Below are positions 24,393 through 33,914 of a stretch of DNA of 64,000 nt, piece by piece. The notes under the pieces were generated by a model, which was not told where the DNA came from, did not search any database, and saw nothing but the letters and a program-made list of their open reading frames with translations. This stretch comes from Lachnoclostridium sp. An118 (GTDB taxonomy: Bacteria > Bacillota > Clostridia > Lachnospirales > Lachnospiraceae). The stretch's first letter is position 1. Each line of letters starts with the position of its first letter. The stretch spans positions 23,833 through 87,832 of the forward strand of contig NZ_NFLQ01000015.1 of NCBI RefSeq assembly GCF_002160985.1. Reading direction: 5' to 3'. The position numbers and the translations under genes were made by a program.

Positions 24393-27314
24393 ATGGAGAT
24401 AAAAAACTGCAGAGCATATGAGCTGATCCGACGGGAGGAGCTGGAGGGGCTCAGATCCACGGGCTACCTCTTAAGACACAGGAGGAGCGGAGCAAGAGTG
24501 GTCCTCATCGAAAATGACGATGATAACAAAGTGTTCAGCATCGCCTTCCGCACACCGCCTTCAGACAGCACCGGGGTGCCTCATATCATGGAGCACTCGG
24601 TCCTGTGCGGGTCAAAGCATTTTCCGGCAAAGGATCCTTTTGTGGAGCTGGTGAAGGGCTCCCTGAACACATTTCTAAATGCCATGACCTACCCGGACAA
24701 GACGGTCTATCCGGTGGCCAGCTGCAATGACAGGGATTTCCAGAACCTGATGCATGTGTATATGGACGCTGTGCTGTATCCGAATATTTACGAGCACGAT
24801 GAGATCTTCCGCCAGGAGGGGTGGAGCTACCGTCTGGAGGAGAAGGACGGGAAGCTGACCTACAACGGGGTCGTGTACAATGAGATGAAGGGGGCCTTTT
24901 CCTCACCTGAGGGTGTGCTGGACAGAGTGGTGCTGAATACCCTGTTCCCGGACACCTCCTACGCCAATGAGTCCGGCGGGGACCCGGAGGTGATCCCGGA
25001 GCTGACCTACGGGCAGTTCCTGGATTTTCACCGGAGATATTACCATCCGTCCAACAGCTACATTTACCTCTACGGGGATATGGACATGGAGGAGAAGCTG
25101 AACTGGCTGGATGCGGAATATCTGAGCGCCTATGAGAATGAGCCGGTGGACTCGGCCATCCGTCTGCAGAAGCCTTTTGACAGGATGGTGGAAAAGGAGA
25201 TCCCCTACTCCATCGCAAGCGATGAACCGGAGGAGGATAACACCTACCTCTCTTACAATAAAGTGATCGGCACCAGCCTGGACAAAGAGCTGTATCTGGC
25301 TTTCCAGATCCTGGATTACGCTCTTCTGTCCGCGCCGGGAGCGCCCCTCAAGAAGGCGCTGACAGACGCCGGTATCGGAAAGGACATCATGGGCTCCTAC
25401 GACAACGGCATCTACCAGCCCATCTTCTCTGTTGTTGCCAAAAATGCCAACGCGGAGCAGAAAGAGGAATTTATCCGCATCATCGAAGAGGTGCTGACAG
25501 ATGCAGCGGACAAAGGCATAGACAAGAAAGCCTTGGAGGCGGGGATCAACTACCATGAATTCCGGTACAGGGAGGCGGACTTCGGCAGCTATCCCAAGGG
25601 ACTTATGTACGGGCTGCAGATGATGGACAGCTGGCTCTACGATGAAAACGAGCCATTTATGCACATTGATGCCCTGGATACATTTGCGTTCCTGAAAAGT
25701 CAGGTGGGAACAGGGTACTATGAGGAGCTGATCCGGAAATACCTGCTGGACAACACTCACGGGGCCATTGTCGTGGTGAAGCCGGAGAAGGGCCGCACGG
25801 CCAGGATGGACAGGGAGCTGGAGGAGAAGCTGGAGGCCCTCAAGGACAGCCTCAGCGATGCCCAGAAAGAGCGCTTGGTGGAGCAGACCAAAGAGCTGGA
25901 GGACTACCAGTCCCAGCCGGACAGGCCGGAGGATATTGAGAAGATCCCCGTGCTGCAGAGGACGGATATTTCCCGGGAGATTGCGCCCATCATCAACGAG
26001 GAGATGACACTTGCCGGTGTGCCTGCTGTGTTCCACGAGACCTGGACCAACGGGATCGGCTATGTGGATCTGATGTTTGATCTTTCGGATGTGCCGGAGG
26101 AACTGCTGGGGTATGTGGGTATCCTTCAGTCCGTGCTGGGCATTATCGACACGGAGAACTACGGATACGGGGAACTGTTCAACGAGATCAACAGCCACAC
26201 CGGCGGTATCGGCACATCCCTGGAGCTCTACAACGATGTGACAAGAGTGGAGGAGAAGGCATTCCGGGCCACCTTTGAGATCAAGGCAAAGGCTATGTAC
26301 GGCCAGCTCCCCTTTGCCTTCCGCATGATGAGGGAGATCCTGACCGGGTCAAAACTGGAGGATACAAAGCGGATCAGGGAGATACTGGATATGCTGAAAT
26401 CCCGGCTCCTCATGCGGTTCCAGTCCTCGGGACACACCACGGCCGCCCTGCGGGCACTGTCCTACGCCTCGCCCTCGGCGAAATTCAAGGATATGACAAA
26501 CGGCATTGAGTTCTATCAGTTCGTGGCAGACCTGACAGACCACTTTGAGGAGAGAAAAGAGGACCTGACCCGGACCCTTGAGACCCTGACCCGCCATATC
26601 TTCCGGGGAGACAATATGATGGTCAGCTACACCGCCTCCCGGGAAGGACTGGAAGGGATGGAGGAGCTGGCAGGAGAGATGAAGGAGAGCCTCTTCGCCG
26701 GGGAGGCGCAGGGGACGCCCTGCGTGATCCACTGCCAGAAGAAGAACGAGGGCTTCAGGACAGCCTCCAAGGTCCAGTATGTGGCCCGCACCGGCAACTT
26801 CATCGACCACGGGGCGTCCTACACAGGGGCCCTGCAGATACTGAAGGTGATCCTGAGCTACGACTACCTGTGGCAGAATATCCGCGTCAAGGGCGGTGCC
26901 TACGGCTGCATGAGCAGCTTTAACCGGATCGGGGAGGGATATCTGGTCTCTTATCGTGATCCTCATTTAAAGCGCACCATGGACGTGTACGAGGGTGTTG
27001 CGGACTATCTGAGAAGCTTCACAGTCAGCGACCGGGATATGAACAAATATATCATAGGTACCATCAGCAATCTGGATCAGCCTATGACCCCGGCGGCCAA
27101 GGGAGACAGGTCCATGAACCTTTATATGAACCATGTCAGCGCTGAGATGATACGGGCAGAACGGGCCCAGGTGCTGGACGCCACCCAGGAGGATATCCGG
27201 GCTCTGGCAGGCGTTGTGGAGGCTATGCTGGCGGCGGACCAGATCTGCGTCATCGGAAGCGAGGAGAAAATTGAGGAAAACAGGGACATGTTTGACAGTG
27301 TGACAAACTTTTAA
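24393..27314 (+). CDS. M16C zinc metallopeptidase (presequence protease/PreP-like)
   Basis: 973 residues, normal for the PreP/M16C subfamily. The inverted zinc motif HIMEH is at residues 64-68 (His64, Glu67, His68), with further conserved acidic residues about 75 positions on (YNEMKGAFSSPE). Four homologous M16 half-domains form a closed chamber that degrades peptides. No signal peptide, so it is probably cytoplasmic and digests unstructured oligopeptides. It stands immediately before a REP-like hairpin element and era; the stop codon touches that element. Confidence 0.94.
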   Translation: MEIKNCRAYELIRREELEGLRSTGYLLRHRRSGARVVLIENDDDNKVFSIAFRTPPSDSTGVPHIMEHSVLCGSKHFPAKDPFVELVKGSLNTFLNAMTYPDKTVYPVASCNDRDFQNLMHVYMDAVLYPNIYEHDEIFRQEGWSYRLEEKDGKLTYNGVVYNEMKGAFSSPEGVLDRVVLNTLFPDTSYANESGGDPEVIPELTYGQFLDFHRRYYHPSNSYIYLYGDMDMEEKLNWLDAEYLSAYENEPVDSAIRLQKPFDRMVEKEIPYSIASDEPEEDNTYLSYNKVIGTSLDKELYLAFQILDYALLSAPGAPLKKALTDAGIGKDIMGSYDNGIYQPIFSVVAKNANAEQKEEFIRIIEEVLTDAADKGIDKKALEAGINYHEFRYREADFGSYPKGLMYGLQMMDSWLYDENEPFMHIDALDTFAFLKSQVGTGYYEELIRKYLLDNTHGAIVVVKPEKGRTARMDRELEEKLEALKDSLSDAQKERLVEQTKELEDYQSQPDRPEDIEKIPVLQRTDISREIAPIINEEMTLAGVPAVFHETWTNGIGYVDLMFDLSDVPEELLGYVGILQSVLGIIDTENYGYGELFNEINSHTGGIGTSLELYNDVTRVEEKAFRATFEIKAKAMYGQLPFAFRMMREILTGSKLEDTKRIREILDMLKSRLLMRFQSSGHTTAALRALSYASPSAKFKDMTNGIEFYQFVADLTDHFEERKEDLTRTLETLTRHIFRGDNMMVSYTASREGLEGMEELAGEMKESLFAGEAQGTPCVIHCQKKNEGFRTASKVQYVARTGNFIDHGASYTGALQILKVILSYDYLWQNIRVKGGAYGCMSSFNRIGEGYLVSYRDPHLKRTMDVYEGVADYLRSFTVSDRDMNKYIIGTISNLDQPMTPAAKGDRSMNLYMNHVSAEMIRAERAQVLDATQEDIRALAGVVEAMLAADQICVIGSEEKIEENRDMFDSVTNF

Positions 27315-27391
27315 CAGGGGACGTAACACTTTTAAAAAGTGTTACGTCCGGATTAACACTAACTGGTGCGCAATTGTGCGCGATCCCCTGT
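27314..27391 (+). repeat. Solo REP-like hairpin element
   Basis: 78-base element bounded by ACAGGGG (27314-27320) and CCCCTGT (27385-27391). It contains a 14-base perfect stem GGACGTAACACTTT (27319-27332) with its complement (27336-27349), then ACTAACTGGTG (27358-27368) and a small GCGCA-ATTG-TGCGC hairpin (27369-27382). The same ACGTCCGGA...CTAACTGGTG core flanks the transposase gene near 35-36 kb. It starts at the last base of the M16C stop codon, so it may also act as that gene's 3' hairpin. Confidence 0.8.
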
Positions 27392-27414
27392 GAAATGGAG
27401 TAAAAGGAGTTAAT

Positions 27415-28311
27415 ATGACAGACAATTTTAAATCGGGTTTTGCGACTCTCATAGGTCGCCCAAATGTCGGGAAATCAACGCTCATGAACTATCTGATCGG
27501 CCAGAAGATTGCGATAACATCCAACAAGCCCCAGACTACGAGGAACAGGATACAGACCGTGCTGACCACGGAGGAGGGCCAGATCATCTTTGTGGACACG
27601 CCGGGCATACATAAGGCGAAGAACAAGCTGGGCGAGTATATGGTCAATATCGCTGAGCGCACCCTGAACGAGGTGGACGTGGTGCTCTGGCTCGTGGAGC
27701 CCACCACGTTTATCGGGGCAGGTGAAAAGCACATTGCGGACCAGCTCCGGAAGGTGACAACACCGGTGATCCTTGTGATCAACAAGGTGGATATGGTAAA
27801 GAAGGAGGACGTGCTCCCTGCTATCGCCGCCTACAAGGACCTCTACGATTTTGCCGAAATCGTGCCTGTATCTGCCAGGAGCGGAGAAAATACGGATGAG
27901 CTCCTGAAGGTGATCATGAAATACCTGCCCTTTGGCCCGCAGTTCTACGATGAGGACACCATCACAGACCAGCCGGAGCGCCAGATCGTGGCTGAACTGA
28001 TAAGGGAGAAGGCCCTTCACTGCTTAAATGAAGAAATCCCCCACGGCATCGCCGTGACGATAGAGAGCATGAAAAAAAACAGGAAGGTCATGCACATCGA
28101 TGCTACCATTATCTGCGAGCGGGACAGCCACAAGGGGATAATCATTGGAAAACAAGGAAATATGTTGAAAAAGATCGGCAGCACAGCCCGGTACGAAATT
28201 GAGAAAATGCTGGGATGCCAGGTAAATCTGAAGCTCTGGGTGAAGGTGAAAAAGGACTGGAGAGACAGTGAATACCTGATGAAAAATTTTGGATACCGGG
28301 AGGATGAATAA
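27415..28311 (+). CDS. era: GTPase Era
   Basis: 298 residues, the family length. G1 is GRPNVGKST (residues 14-22), G2 lies in NKPQTTRN, G3 is DTPG (about 62), G4 is NKVD (about 123), and a C-terminal KH domain carries GIIIGKQGNMLKKIG (about 242-256). Era binds the 3' end of 16S rRNA and assists small-subunit assembly. AAAGGAG lies upstream of the ATG. Followed by a yqzL-like gene and recO, the order known from other Firmicutes. Confidence 0.98.
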   Translation: MTDNFKSGFATLIGRPNVGKSTLMNYLIGQKIAITSNKPQTTRNRIQTVLTTEEGQIIFVDTPGIHKAKNKLGEYMVNIAERTLNEVDVVLWLVEPTTFIGAGEKHIADQLRKVTTPVILVINKVDMVKKEDVLPAIAAYKDLYDFAEIVPVSARSGENTDELLKVIMKYLPFGPQFYDEDTITDQPERQIVAELIREKALHCLNEEIPHGIAVTIESMKKNRKVMHIDATIICERDSHKGIIIGKQGNMLKKIGSTARYEIEKMLGCQVNLKLWVKVKKDWRDSEYLMKNFGYREDE

Positions 28312-28366
28312 AAAGAACTGTCCAGAGGAGATGCTAACCTCATCAGGAACAGGATGAGGTGATACA

Positions 28367-28552
28367 ATGGAAGGATACTGGGACAGGTTCATGCGCTCGG
28401 GAGCGGTCAAAGACTATCTCGAGTACAAGGGAATGGAAAGATGCATGGAGATCATGCAGAAGTATGACAGCGCTGTGGCCGGGATGGGAGAGGAGAAAAG
28501 TGGAGCAGATAATGTTGACAGGGATGGTCCTTTTGACCACTCCTATCGGTGA
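28367..28552 (+). CDS. Small YqzL-like protein between era and recO
   Basis: 61-residue frame with an excellent start (GAGGTGAT, 5 bases before the ATG). Residues 1-35 have the pattern W-x2-F-x2-SG-x3-DYL-x-YK seen in the short YqzL proteins encoded between era and recO in Bacillus. The last 20 or so residues look non-conserved and overlap the beginning of recO by 53 bases, so translation of the two is probably coupled. Function unknown. Position and N-terminal pattern, not length, are the evidence. Confidence 0.55.
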   Translation: MEGYWDRFMRSGAVKDYLEYKGMERCMEIMQKYDSAVAGMGEEKSGADNVDRDGPFDHSYR

Positions 28553-29246
28553 ATATGATAAGCGGGTCGTGCTGCTGACAAAGGAGCGGGGCAAGATTGC
28601 CGCATTTGCCAGGGGGGCGCGCAGGCCAAACAGCCTCCTGGCAGGTGCGACTGAACCCTTCTCCTTTGGCAGCTTTTCCCTGTATGAGGGGCGCACCTCC
28701 TACACGCTGGTATCCGCCTCTATCTCCAACTACTTTGCGGAGCTGCGGATGGACGTGGAGGGAGCCTGCTACGGGTTCTATTTTATGGACATTGCCAACT
28801 ACTATGCACGGGAGGCGAATGATGAGACCCAGCTCCTGAAGCTGCTCTATCAGACCCTCCGGGCCCTGGCCAAGAAGTCCATCCCTGATAAACTGATACG
28901 GTACATATATGAGCTGAAGTCCATTACCATTAACGGAGAAGGACCGGATGTTTTCCACTGTGTAGTCTGCAGGAAAAATGCGGAGGGCAGCTCCTTCAGC
29001 CCCCTTAAGGGCGGCCTGGTATGTGACGGGTGCCGGCACCTCAGCGCGGACTGTCTGCCCATGGACCCATCCACCCTCTACACGATGCAGTACATCGAGA
29101 CTTCCAGCATTGAAAAGCTGTACACTTTTGCTGTCTCGGAGAAGGTGTTGGGTGAGCTGGGCCTGATCATGAAAAGGTACATGGAAATCTATGTGGACCG
29201 CCATTTTAAGTCGCTGGATATACTGGAGCAGATGATCGGGGCTTGA
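28500..29246 (+). CDS. recO: DNA repair protein RecO
   Basis: 248 residues with the GTG start at 28500, matching the family (about 250). The same frame is open upstream to 28359, but that would add an unconserved basic stretch overlapping the small gene. GGGAGAGGAG lies just before the GTG. The N-terminal OB fold has the hallmark IGEYDKRVVLLTKERGKI. A four-Cys zinc site (CVVC and CDGC) sits near residues 155-180. RecO loads RecA onto SSB-coated single strands together with RecR. Confidence 0.93.
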   Translation: MEQIMLTGMVLLTTPIGEYDKRVVLLTKERGKIAAFARGARRPNSLLAGATEPFSFGSFSLYEGRTSYTLVSASISNYFAELRMDVEGACYGFYFMDIANYYAREANDETQLLKLLYQTLRALAKKSIPDKLIRYIYELKSITINGEGPDVFHCVVCRKNAEGSSFSPLKGGLVCDGCRHLSADCLPMDPSTLYTMQYIETSSIEKLYTFAVSEKVLGELGLIMKRYMEIYVDRHFKSLDILEQMIGA

Positions 29247-29271
29247 AAACTGCGGTGGTTAACGGTATAAT
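29243..29271 (+). promoter_or_regulatory. Promoter of glyS
   Basis: TTGAAA (29243-29248), 17-base spacer, TATAAT (29266-29271), overlapping the recO stop codon. The leader to the glyS start is only about 35 bases, so there is no room for a T-box. Confidence 0.6.
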
Positions 29272-29311
29272 ATTGACATTATCCAGAACTATATAAAGGA
29301 GAGGAAGAAAA

Positions 29312-30703
29312 ATGGTTGAAAAGACAATGGACAAGATCGTGGCCCTTGCGAAATCAAGAGGTTTTGTCTATCCGGGGTCTGAGATTTACGGCGGTCTTGC
29401 AAATACATGGGACTATGGAAATCTTGGCGTGGAACTGAAAAACAACGTAAAGAGGGCATGGTGGCAGAAATTTGTCCAGGAAAATCCATACAATGTAGGT
29501 GTGGATTGTGCAATCCTGATGAATCCCCAGACATGGGTGGCATCCGGGCATCTGGGCGGCTTCAGCGATCCCCTGATGGATTGTAAAGAGTGCCATGAGA
29601 GATTTCGCGCGGACAAGATGATCGAAGACTTTGCCCAGGAGAACGGCATTGACATCGGCCCTACCATTGATGGATGGAGTCACGAGCAGATGGAGGCCTT
29701 CATCAAGGAACACAGTGTTCCATGCCCGTCCTGCGGAAAACATAATTTTACAGAGATACGGGAGTTCAATCTCATGTTCAAGACCTTCCAGGGAGTGACA
29801 GAGGACGCTAAAAATACTGTGTATCTGCGGCCGGAGACAGCCCAGGGTATTTTTGTAAACTTTAAGAATGTGCAGCGTACATCCAGGAAGAAGATCCCGT
29901 TTGGTATCTGCCAGATCGGAAAATCCTTCCGAAATGAGATCACACCCGGAAACTTTATCTTCCGTACAAGAGAATTTGAGCAGATGGAGCTGGAATTCTT
30001 CTGTGAACCGGGAACGGACCTTGAATGGCACGCTTACTGGAAGAAATACTGTCTTGACTGGCTGAAGACACTTGGGATCAAGGATGAAGAAATCCGTCCG
30101 AGAGACCATTCACCTGAGGAGCTGTGCTTCTACAGCCGTGCGACCACGGATGTGGAATTTCTCTTCCCCTTCGGATGGGGTGAGCTCTGGGGTATCGCTG
30201 ACAGGACAGATTACGACCTGAGCCAGCATCAGGAGGTTTCCAAGCAGGATCTGACTTACTTTGACGATGAGAAGAAAGAAAAATATATTCCCTATGTCAT
30301 CGAGCCTTCCCTGGGAGCAGACAGGATGGTCCTTGCCTTCCTGTGCAGCGCCTACGATGAGGAGGAGCTGGAGGGCGGAGACATGCGCACGGTCCTTCAT
30401 TTCCACCCGGCGATCGCACCCGTGAAGATCGGTGTGCTGCCTCTCTCTAAAAAGCTGAGCGAGGGAGCTGAAAAGGTTTATGCGAAGCTCTGCAAAAAGT
30501 ACAACTGTGAGTTTGACGAGCGGGGCAATATCGGAAAGCGTTACCGCCGTCAGGATGAGATTGGAACGCCCTACTGCGTGACCTATGATTTCGAGTCGGA
30601 GGAGGATGGCGCAGTGACTGTCCGCGACAGAGATACCATGGAGCAGGAGAGAGTGAAGATCGAGGATCTGGAGAAATATTTCGAAAAGAAATTTGAATGG
30701 TAA
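29312..30703 (+). CDS. glyS: Glycyl-tRNA synthetase, dimeric (alpha2) type
   Basis: 463-residue class II synthetase that charges tRNA-Gly. [15 protein letters not shown] (residues 22-36) is typical of this type. Motif 2 includes [22 protein letters not shown] (split here across about residues 208-229). Motif 3 is near [10 protein letters not shown] (about 332), and a C-terminal anticodon-binding domain starts about residue 365. A zinc-ribbon-like CPSCGKH insert lies near 138. GGAGAGGAAG precedes the ATG. Closed by a strong terminator. Confidence 0.97.
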   Translation: MVEKTMDKIVALAKSRGFVYPGSEIYGGLANTWDYGNLGVELKNNVKRAWWQKFVQENPYNVGVDCAILMNPQTWVASGHLGGFSDPLMDCKECHERFRADKMIEDFAQENGIDIGPTIDGWSHEQMEAFIKEHSVPCPSCGKHNFTEIREFNLMFKTFQGVTEDAKNTVYLRPETAQGIFVNFKNVQRTSRKKIPFGICQIGKSFRNEITPGNFIFRTREFEQMELEFFCEPGTDLEWHAYWKKYCLDWLKTLGIKDEEIRPRDHSPEELCFYSRATTDVEFLFPFGWGELWGIADRTDYDLSQHQEVSKQDLTYFDDEKKEKYIPYVIEPSLGADRMVLAFLCSAYDEEELEGGDMRTVLHFHPAIAPVKIGVLPLSKKLSEGAEKVYAKLCKKYNCEFDERGNIGKRYRRQDEIGTPYCVTYDFESEEDGAVTVRDRDTMEQERVKIEDLEKYFEKKFEW

Positions 30704-30739
30704 GACAGCAGCAGAAAGTAAAAAGAGTTGATAAGAAAA

Positions 30740-30792
30740 GGAGTGTTGCAAAATAGATGAGTCATTCATCTGTGGAGCAATGCTCCTTTTTT
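30740..30792 (+). terminator. Terminator of glyS
   Basis: GGAGTGTTGC (30740-30749) pairs with GCAATGCTCC (30777-30786) around an inner AGATGA/TCATCT hairpin, and six T residues follow. Confidence 0.85.
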
Positions 30793-31035
30793 GTGCTTAA
30801 AATAGAAAACGGACTCCAAAGGTCGTGATCCATGGTATCATCAGATATGAGCAATATCAAAAAATACAATAAGTTTCCCAGAACATTTATTTATCCAGAA
30901 GGGTTGAGACGGCGTGTGAGCGGATGTCAACTTTATGTGGCTGCTGGCAGGAAGAACCCTTTCGTATCTTTTCTGAACCAGGAGTATGTCCACAAACAGA
31001 GGGATACTCTCTTGATTTTTCCATAAACAGAACAA
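30793..31035. other. Intergenic stretch between glyS and sstT terminators
   Basis: About 240 bases with no gene I can support. A short frame near 30832-31026 lacks a ribosome site and recognisable protein features. Confidence 0.5.
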
Positions 31036-31077
31036 GGGTGCCGCCCGATCCTCTGATCTGATGATCGGGCGGCACCC
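31036..31077 (-). terminator. Terminator of sstT
   Basis: Perfect 15-base stem GGGTGCCGCCCGATC (31036-31050) with its complement (31063-31077). On the minus strand it follows the sstT stop and is followed by TTGTTCTGTTT. Confidence 0.85.
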
Positions 31078-31114
31078 TATTCTACTTGCCGTATATTTAC
31101 TTGTCTGTATTATC

Positions 31115-32380
31115 TTATTTGTTCTTAGGAACTTTGAAGCGAGCTTCCGGCTTTCCAACGTAGTTCTCAGGGTGAAGCCGTCTGTCGCGGAACTCCGCAC
31201 AGGCTGTGTAGAGAACATCTGTGGAAGAGTTGATACCTGTCTCGCAGGAATCCTGGATAACGCCGATGATGAAGCCTACGCCGACAACCTGCATAGCGAT
31301 ATCGTTCGGGATGCCGAAGAGGCTGCAGGCGAGCGGGATCAGCAGAAGGGAACCGCCGGCCACGCCGGAAGCTCCGGCCGCACTTGCTGCTGCCAGTACG
31401 CACATGATCAGAGCGGATCCGAAGGATACCTGGATGTCCAGTGTTGTCGCTGCTGCCAGCGCCATGGTGGAGATCGTGATAGCGGCTCCGGCCATGTTGA
31501 CTGTGGATCCCAGCGGGATGGAGATAGAATATGTATCCTCATCCAGGTTCAGCTTCTTACAGAGCTCCATGTTGACCGGGATATTGGCGGCAGAGCTTCT
31601 TGTGAAGAACGCCGTGATAAAGCTCTCTTTTAAGCAGGTGAACACGAGCGGGTATGGATTTTTGCGCACACATATAAATGTAACAAGCGGGTTGATGATA
31701 AAAGCGACAACCGCCATACTGCCAACCAGAACAGCGATCAGCTTTCCGTACTCTACAAGTGCACCCAGTCCCTGCTCGGAGATGGTGCCGAAGATCAGGC
31801 CCATGATACCGAAGGGAGCACAGCTGATAACCCACTGCACGGCAACGGAAACGGCCTCGGAGATATCCTCCAGGGCTTTTTTCGTGCCGGGGCCGGCCTT
31901 CTTGAGGGCTACGCCGAAGATGATGGCCCATGCCAGGATGCCGATGTAGTTGGCGTTCACGATGGCATTCACCGGATTGTCCACCAGGTTCATCAGAAGG
32001 TTGGTCAGCACTTCTACAACGCCGCTCGGGGGAGCTACATCACTTGTAGCAGTGTTCTCGGAGAAGGTTACGGTGACCGGGAAGATATAGTGCGCGATCA
32101 CAGCTACCAGAGCGGCCAGAAGGTTGCCCAGGCAGTAGAGGATCACGATGGCCTTCATGTTGGTCTTCTGTCCTTCGCCCATGTGGCACAGTGCACTCAT
32201 GACCAGGAAGAATACCAGGACGGGTGCAACGCCGCGGAGCGCCCCAACGAACAGATCTCCGAGAATGGAAATGCCGGTTGCCTGTGGAACAGCAAGCCCC
32301 AGGATGATACCGATGATCAATCCGCAGATGATACGCGTTACAAGACTGATGCTGTTCCATTTTTTGATTAGATTTTTCAT
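31115..32380 (-). CDS. sstT: Serine/threonine:Na+ symporter SstT
   Basis: 421-residue membrane protein of the dicarboxylate/amino-acid:cation symporter family. Diagnostic parts include FFTRSSAANIPVNMELCKKL (about 265) and PLGSTVNMAGAAITISTMAL (about 294), the substrate- and Na+-binding core specific to the SstT branch. It imports serine and threonine with sodium. The ATG at 32380 has only a poor ribosome site (A-rich, no GGAG within 20 bases), so initiation may be weak. It diverges from tdh-kbl, which degrades threonine. Confidence 0.93.
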   Translation of the reverse strand: MKNLIKKWNSISLVTRIICGLIIGIILGLAVPQATGISILGDLFVGALRGVAPVLVFFLVMSALCHMGEGQKTNMKAIVILYCLGNLLAALVAVIAHYIFPVTVTFSENTATSDVAPPSGVVEVLTNLLMNLVDNPVNAIVNANYIGILAWAIIFGVALKKAGPGTKKALEDISEAVSVAVQWVISCAPFGIMGLIFGTISEQGLGALVEYGKLIAVLVGSMAVVAFIINPLVTFICVRKNPYPLVFTCLKESFITAFFTRSSAANIPVNMELCKKLNLDEDTYSISIPLGSTVNMAGAAITISTMALAAATTLDIQVSFGSALIMCVLAAASAAGASGVAGGSLLLIPLACSLFGIPNDIAMQVVGVGFIIGVIQDSCETGINSSTDVLYTACAEFRDRRLHPENYVGKPEARFKVPKNK

Positions 32381-32596
32381 ACTTTTTTTCGCAGATATGT
32401 TTGGATCTGCTTCTCCTCTCTTTCTCTCATGATTTCAGTTGCTGTATTTCCTGATAGGACTTATTATCGCATATTATCATCAATAATGCTATAGAAAAAG
32501 TGAAAAAACTTGTAAAAAGTAGAATAAATCTTACAAAAATGTTATAAGATTAACAATTAAAATAATGCAAAATGCATAAAATTTGTCAATATATAA

Positions 32597-32625
32597 TTGT
32601 AGTCACTGGCCAGGAGTGCTATAAT
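32597..32625 (+). promoter_or_regulatory. Promoter of tdh-kbl in the 331-base divergent gap
   Basis: TTGTAG (32597-32602), 17-base spacer, TATAAT (32620-32625) with TGC before it (extended -10). The rest of the gap (32381-32596) is very AT-rich and must also hold the sstT promoter, which I could not place with confidence. Confidence 0.6.
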
Positions 32626-32711
32626 AAACAAAGGCAGGCTGCCGCTATTTTTTATAGAATATTTCTATAAAAACGGGGCAGTAATTGATAGAATATGGAG
32701 GTATGTATATC

Positions 32712-33776
32712 ATGGGAGAAGGAAAAAATGATGGAATGATGTGGGCGCTTGTCAAGGAGAAACCGGAAGAGGGACTCTGGATGAAGCGAGTACCCATACC
32801 GGAGGTAGGACCGAATGATGTGAAGATCAAGATCCACAAGACAGCGATCTGCGGGACAGACGTACATATCTGGCAGTGGAATGACTGGGCACAGCATACG
32901 ATTCCCATTGGTCTTACGGCCGGCCACGAGTATGTTGGGGAAGTCGTGGAGACAGGGGAAGGCGTTCGCGGATTTAATATCGGTGACCTGGTGTCCGGAG
33001 AAGGACATATCACATGTGGAAAATGCCGCAACTGTCTGGAAGGACACAAGGAAAACTGCAAGGATGCCAAGGGTGTGGGTGTAAACCGCAACGGAGCGTT
33101 TGCGGAGTATCTGGTCATCCCGGCTTCCAACGTATGGCCCTGCAATCCTAATATACCGGAAGAGATGTATGCGATTTTCGATCCCTTTGGAAATGCGACC
33201 CACACAGCTCTTTCCTATGACGTGCTGGGTGAGGATGTACTGGTGGCAGGCGCAGGCCCCATCGGTATCATGGCAGCAGCTATCGTAAAATTTGCGGGCG
33301 CAAGACACGTGGTGGTGACAGATTTCAACGAGTACCGTCTCGACCTGGCAAAGAAGCTGGGTGCTACCAGGGTAGTTGATCTGGGCAAAGAAAAGCTTCC
33401 GGATGTTATGAAAGAGATCGGAATGACAGAGGGCTTTGACGTTGGTCTTGAGATGTCCGGTTCCCAGGCAGCGCTCCACGATATGATCCACAATATGAAG
33501 CACGGCGGCAAGATCGCGCTTCTCGGACTGCAGAGGACAGATGCCAAGGTGGATCTGGAGACCGTCATCTTCAACGGACTGAACCTGCGCGGTATTTATG
33601 GAAGAAAGGTATGGGATACATGGTACAAGATGTCCACTATGCTTCAGGCTGGTCTGGATATCAGCGGCATTATCACGCACCATTTCGACATCAAAGATTA
33701 CCGCAAGGGATTTGAGGCGATGATTTCCGGAGAGTCCGGCAAGGTGATCCTGGACTGGGCCCATGTAAATGACTGA
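32712..33776 (+). CDS. tdh: L-threonine 3-dehydrogenase
   Basis: 354-residue zinc-dependent medium-chain dehydrogenase oxidising threonine to 2-amino-3-oxobutyrate with NAD+. Very close to characterised Tdh: [14 protein letters not shown] with the catalytic Cys (about residue 43), GHEYVGEVV, the four-Cys structural zinc loop (CGKCRNC, then C), [18 protein letters not shown], the NAD fold [12 protein letters not shown], and SGKVILDW at the C terminus. The ATG at 32712 lies 9 bases after GGAGGT; an in-frame TTG and ATG further upstream overlap that site. Followed by kbl, which cleaves the product. Confidence 0.96.
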   Translation: MGEGKNDGMMWALVKEKPEEGLWMKRVPIPEVGPNDVKIKIHKTAICGTDVHIWQWNDWAQHTIPIGLTAGHEYVGEVVETGEGVRGFNIGDLVSGEGHITCGKCRNCLEGHKENCKDAKGVGVNRNGAFAEYLVIPASNVWPCNPNIPEEMYAIFDPFGNATHTALSYDVLGEDVLVAGAGPIGIMAAAIVKFAGARHVVVTDFNEYRLDLAKKLGATRVVDLGKEKLPDVMKEIGMTEGFDVGLEMSGSQAALHDMIHNMKHGGKIALLGLQRTDAKVDLETVIFNGLNLRGIYGRKVWDTWYKMSTMLQAGLDISGIITHHFDIKDYRKGFEAMISGESGKVILDWAHVND

Positions 33777-33795
33777 TCGCCGGTCCTGGGGTGAT

Positions 33796-33858
33796 ATGCC
33801 GGCCCGAAGGTGCCGGGAAACGGCATCGCAGGGGACGTACTATCATCATAGGCTGCGA
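33796..33858 (+). promoter_or_regulatory. Two mutually exclusive hairpins in the tdh-kbl gap
   Basis: ATGCCG (33796-33801) can pair with CGGCAT (33821-33826), while CATCGCAG (33824-33831) can pair with CTGCGATG (33851-33858). The two stems share the bases 33824-33826, so only one can form. No T run follows. It does not match a known glycine riboswitch. Confidence 0.35.
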
Positions 33859-33914
33859 TGAAAATGTACGCAGGAAGCTGCATTAATAATAAGGTAAAGG
33901 AGCGAAAAAAGAAA

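Noticed and set aside
29247..29311. T-box leader expected before glyS
   Set aside because: Only 65 bases separate recO and glyS, too short for a T-box, and no T-box core is visible.
30832..31026. 64-codon frame between glyS and sstT
   Set aside because: No ribosome site, no recognisable protein features and located between two terminators; treated as non-coding.
33777..33914. Possible glycine riboswitch before kbl, suggested by CCGAAGG
   Set aside because: Only the short CCGAAGG piece resembles the class; the other conserved blocks and the tandem aptamer layout are absent.
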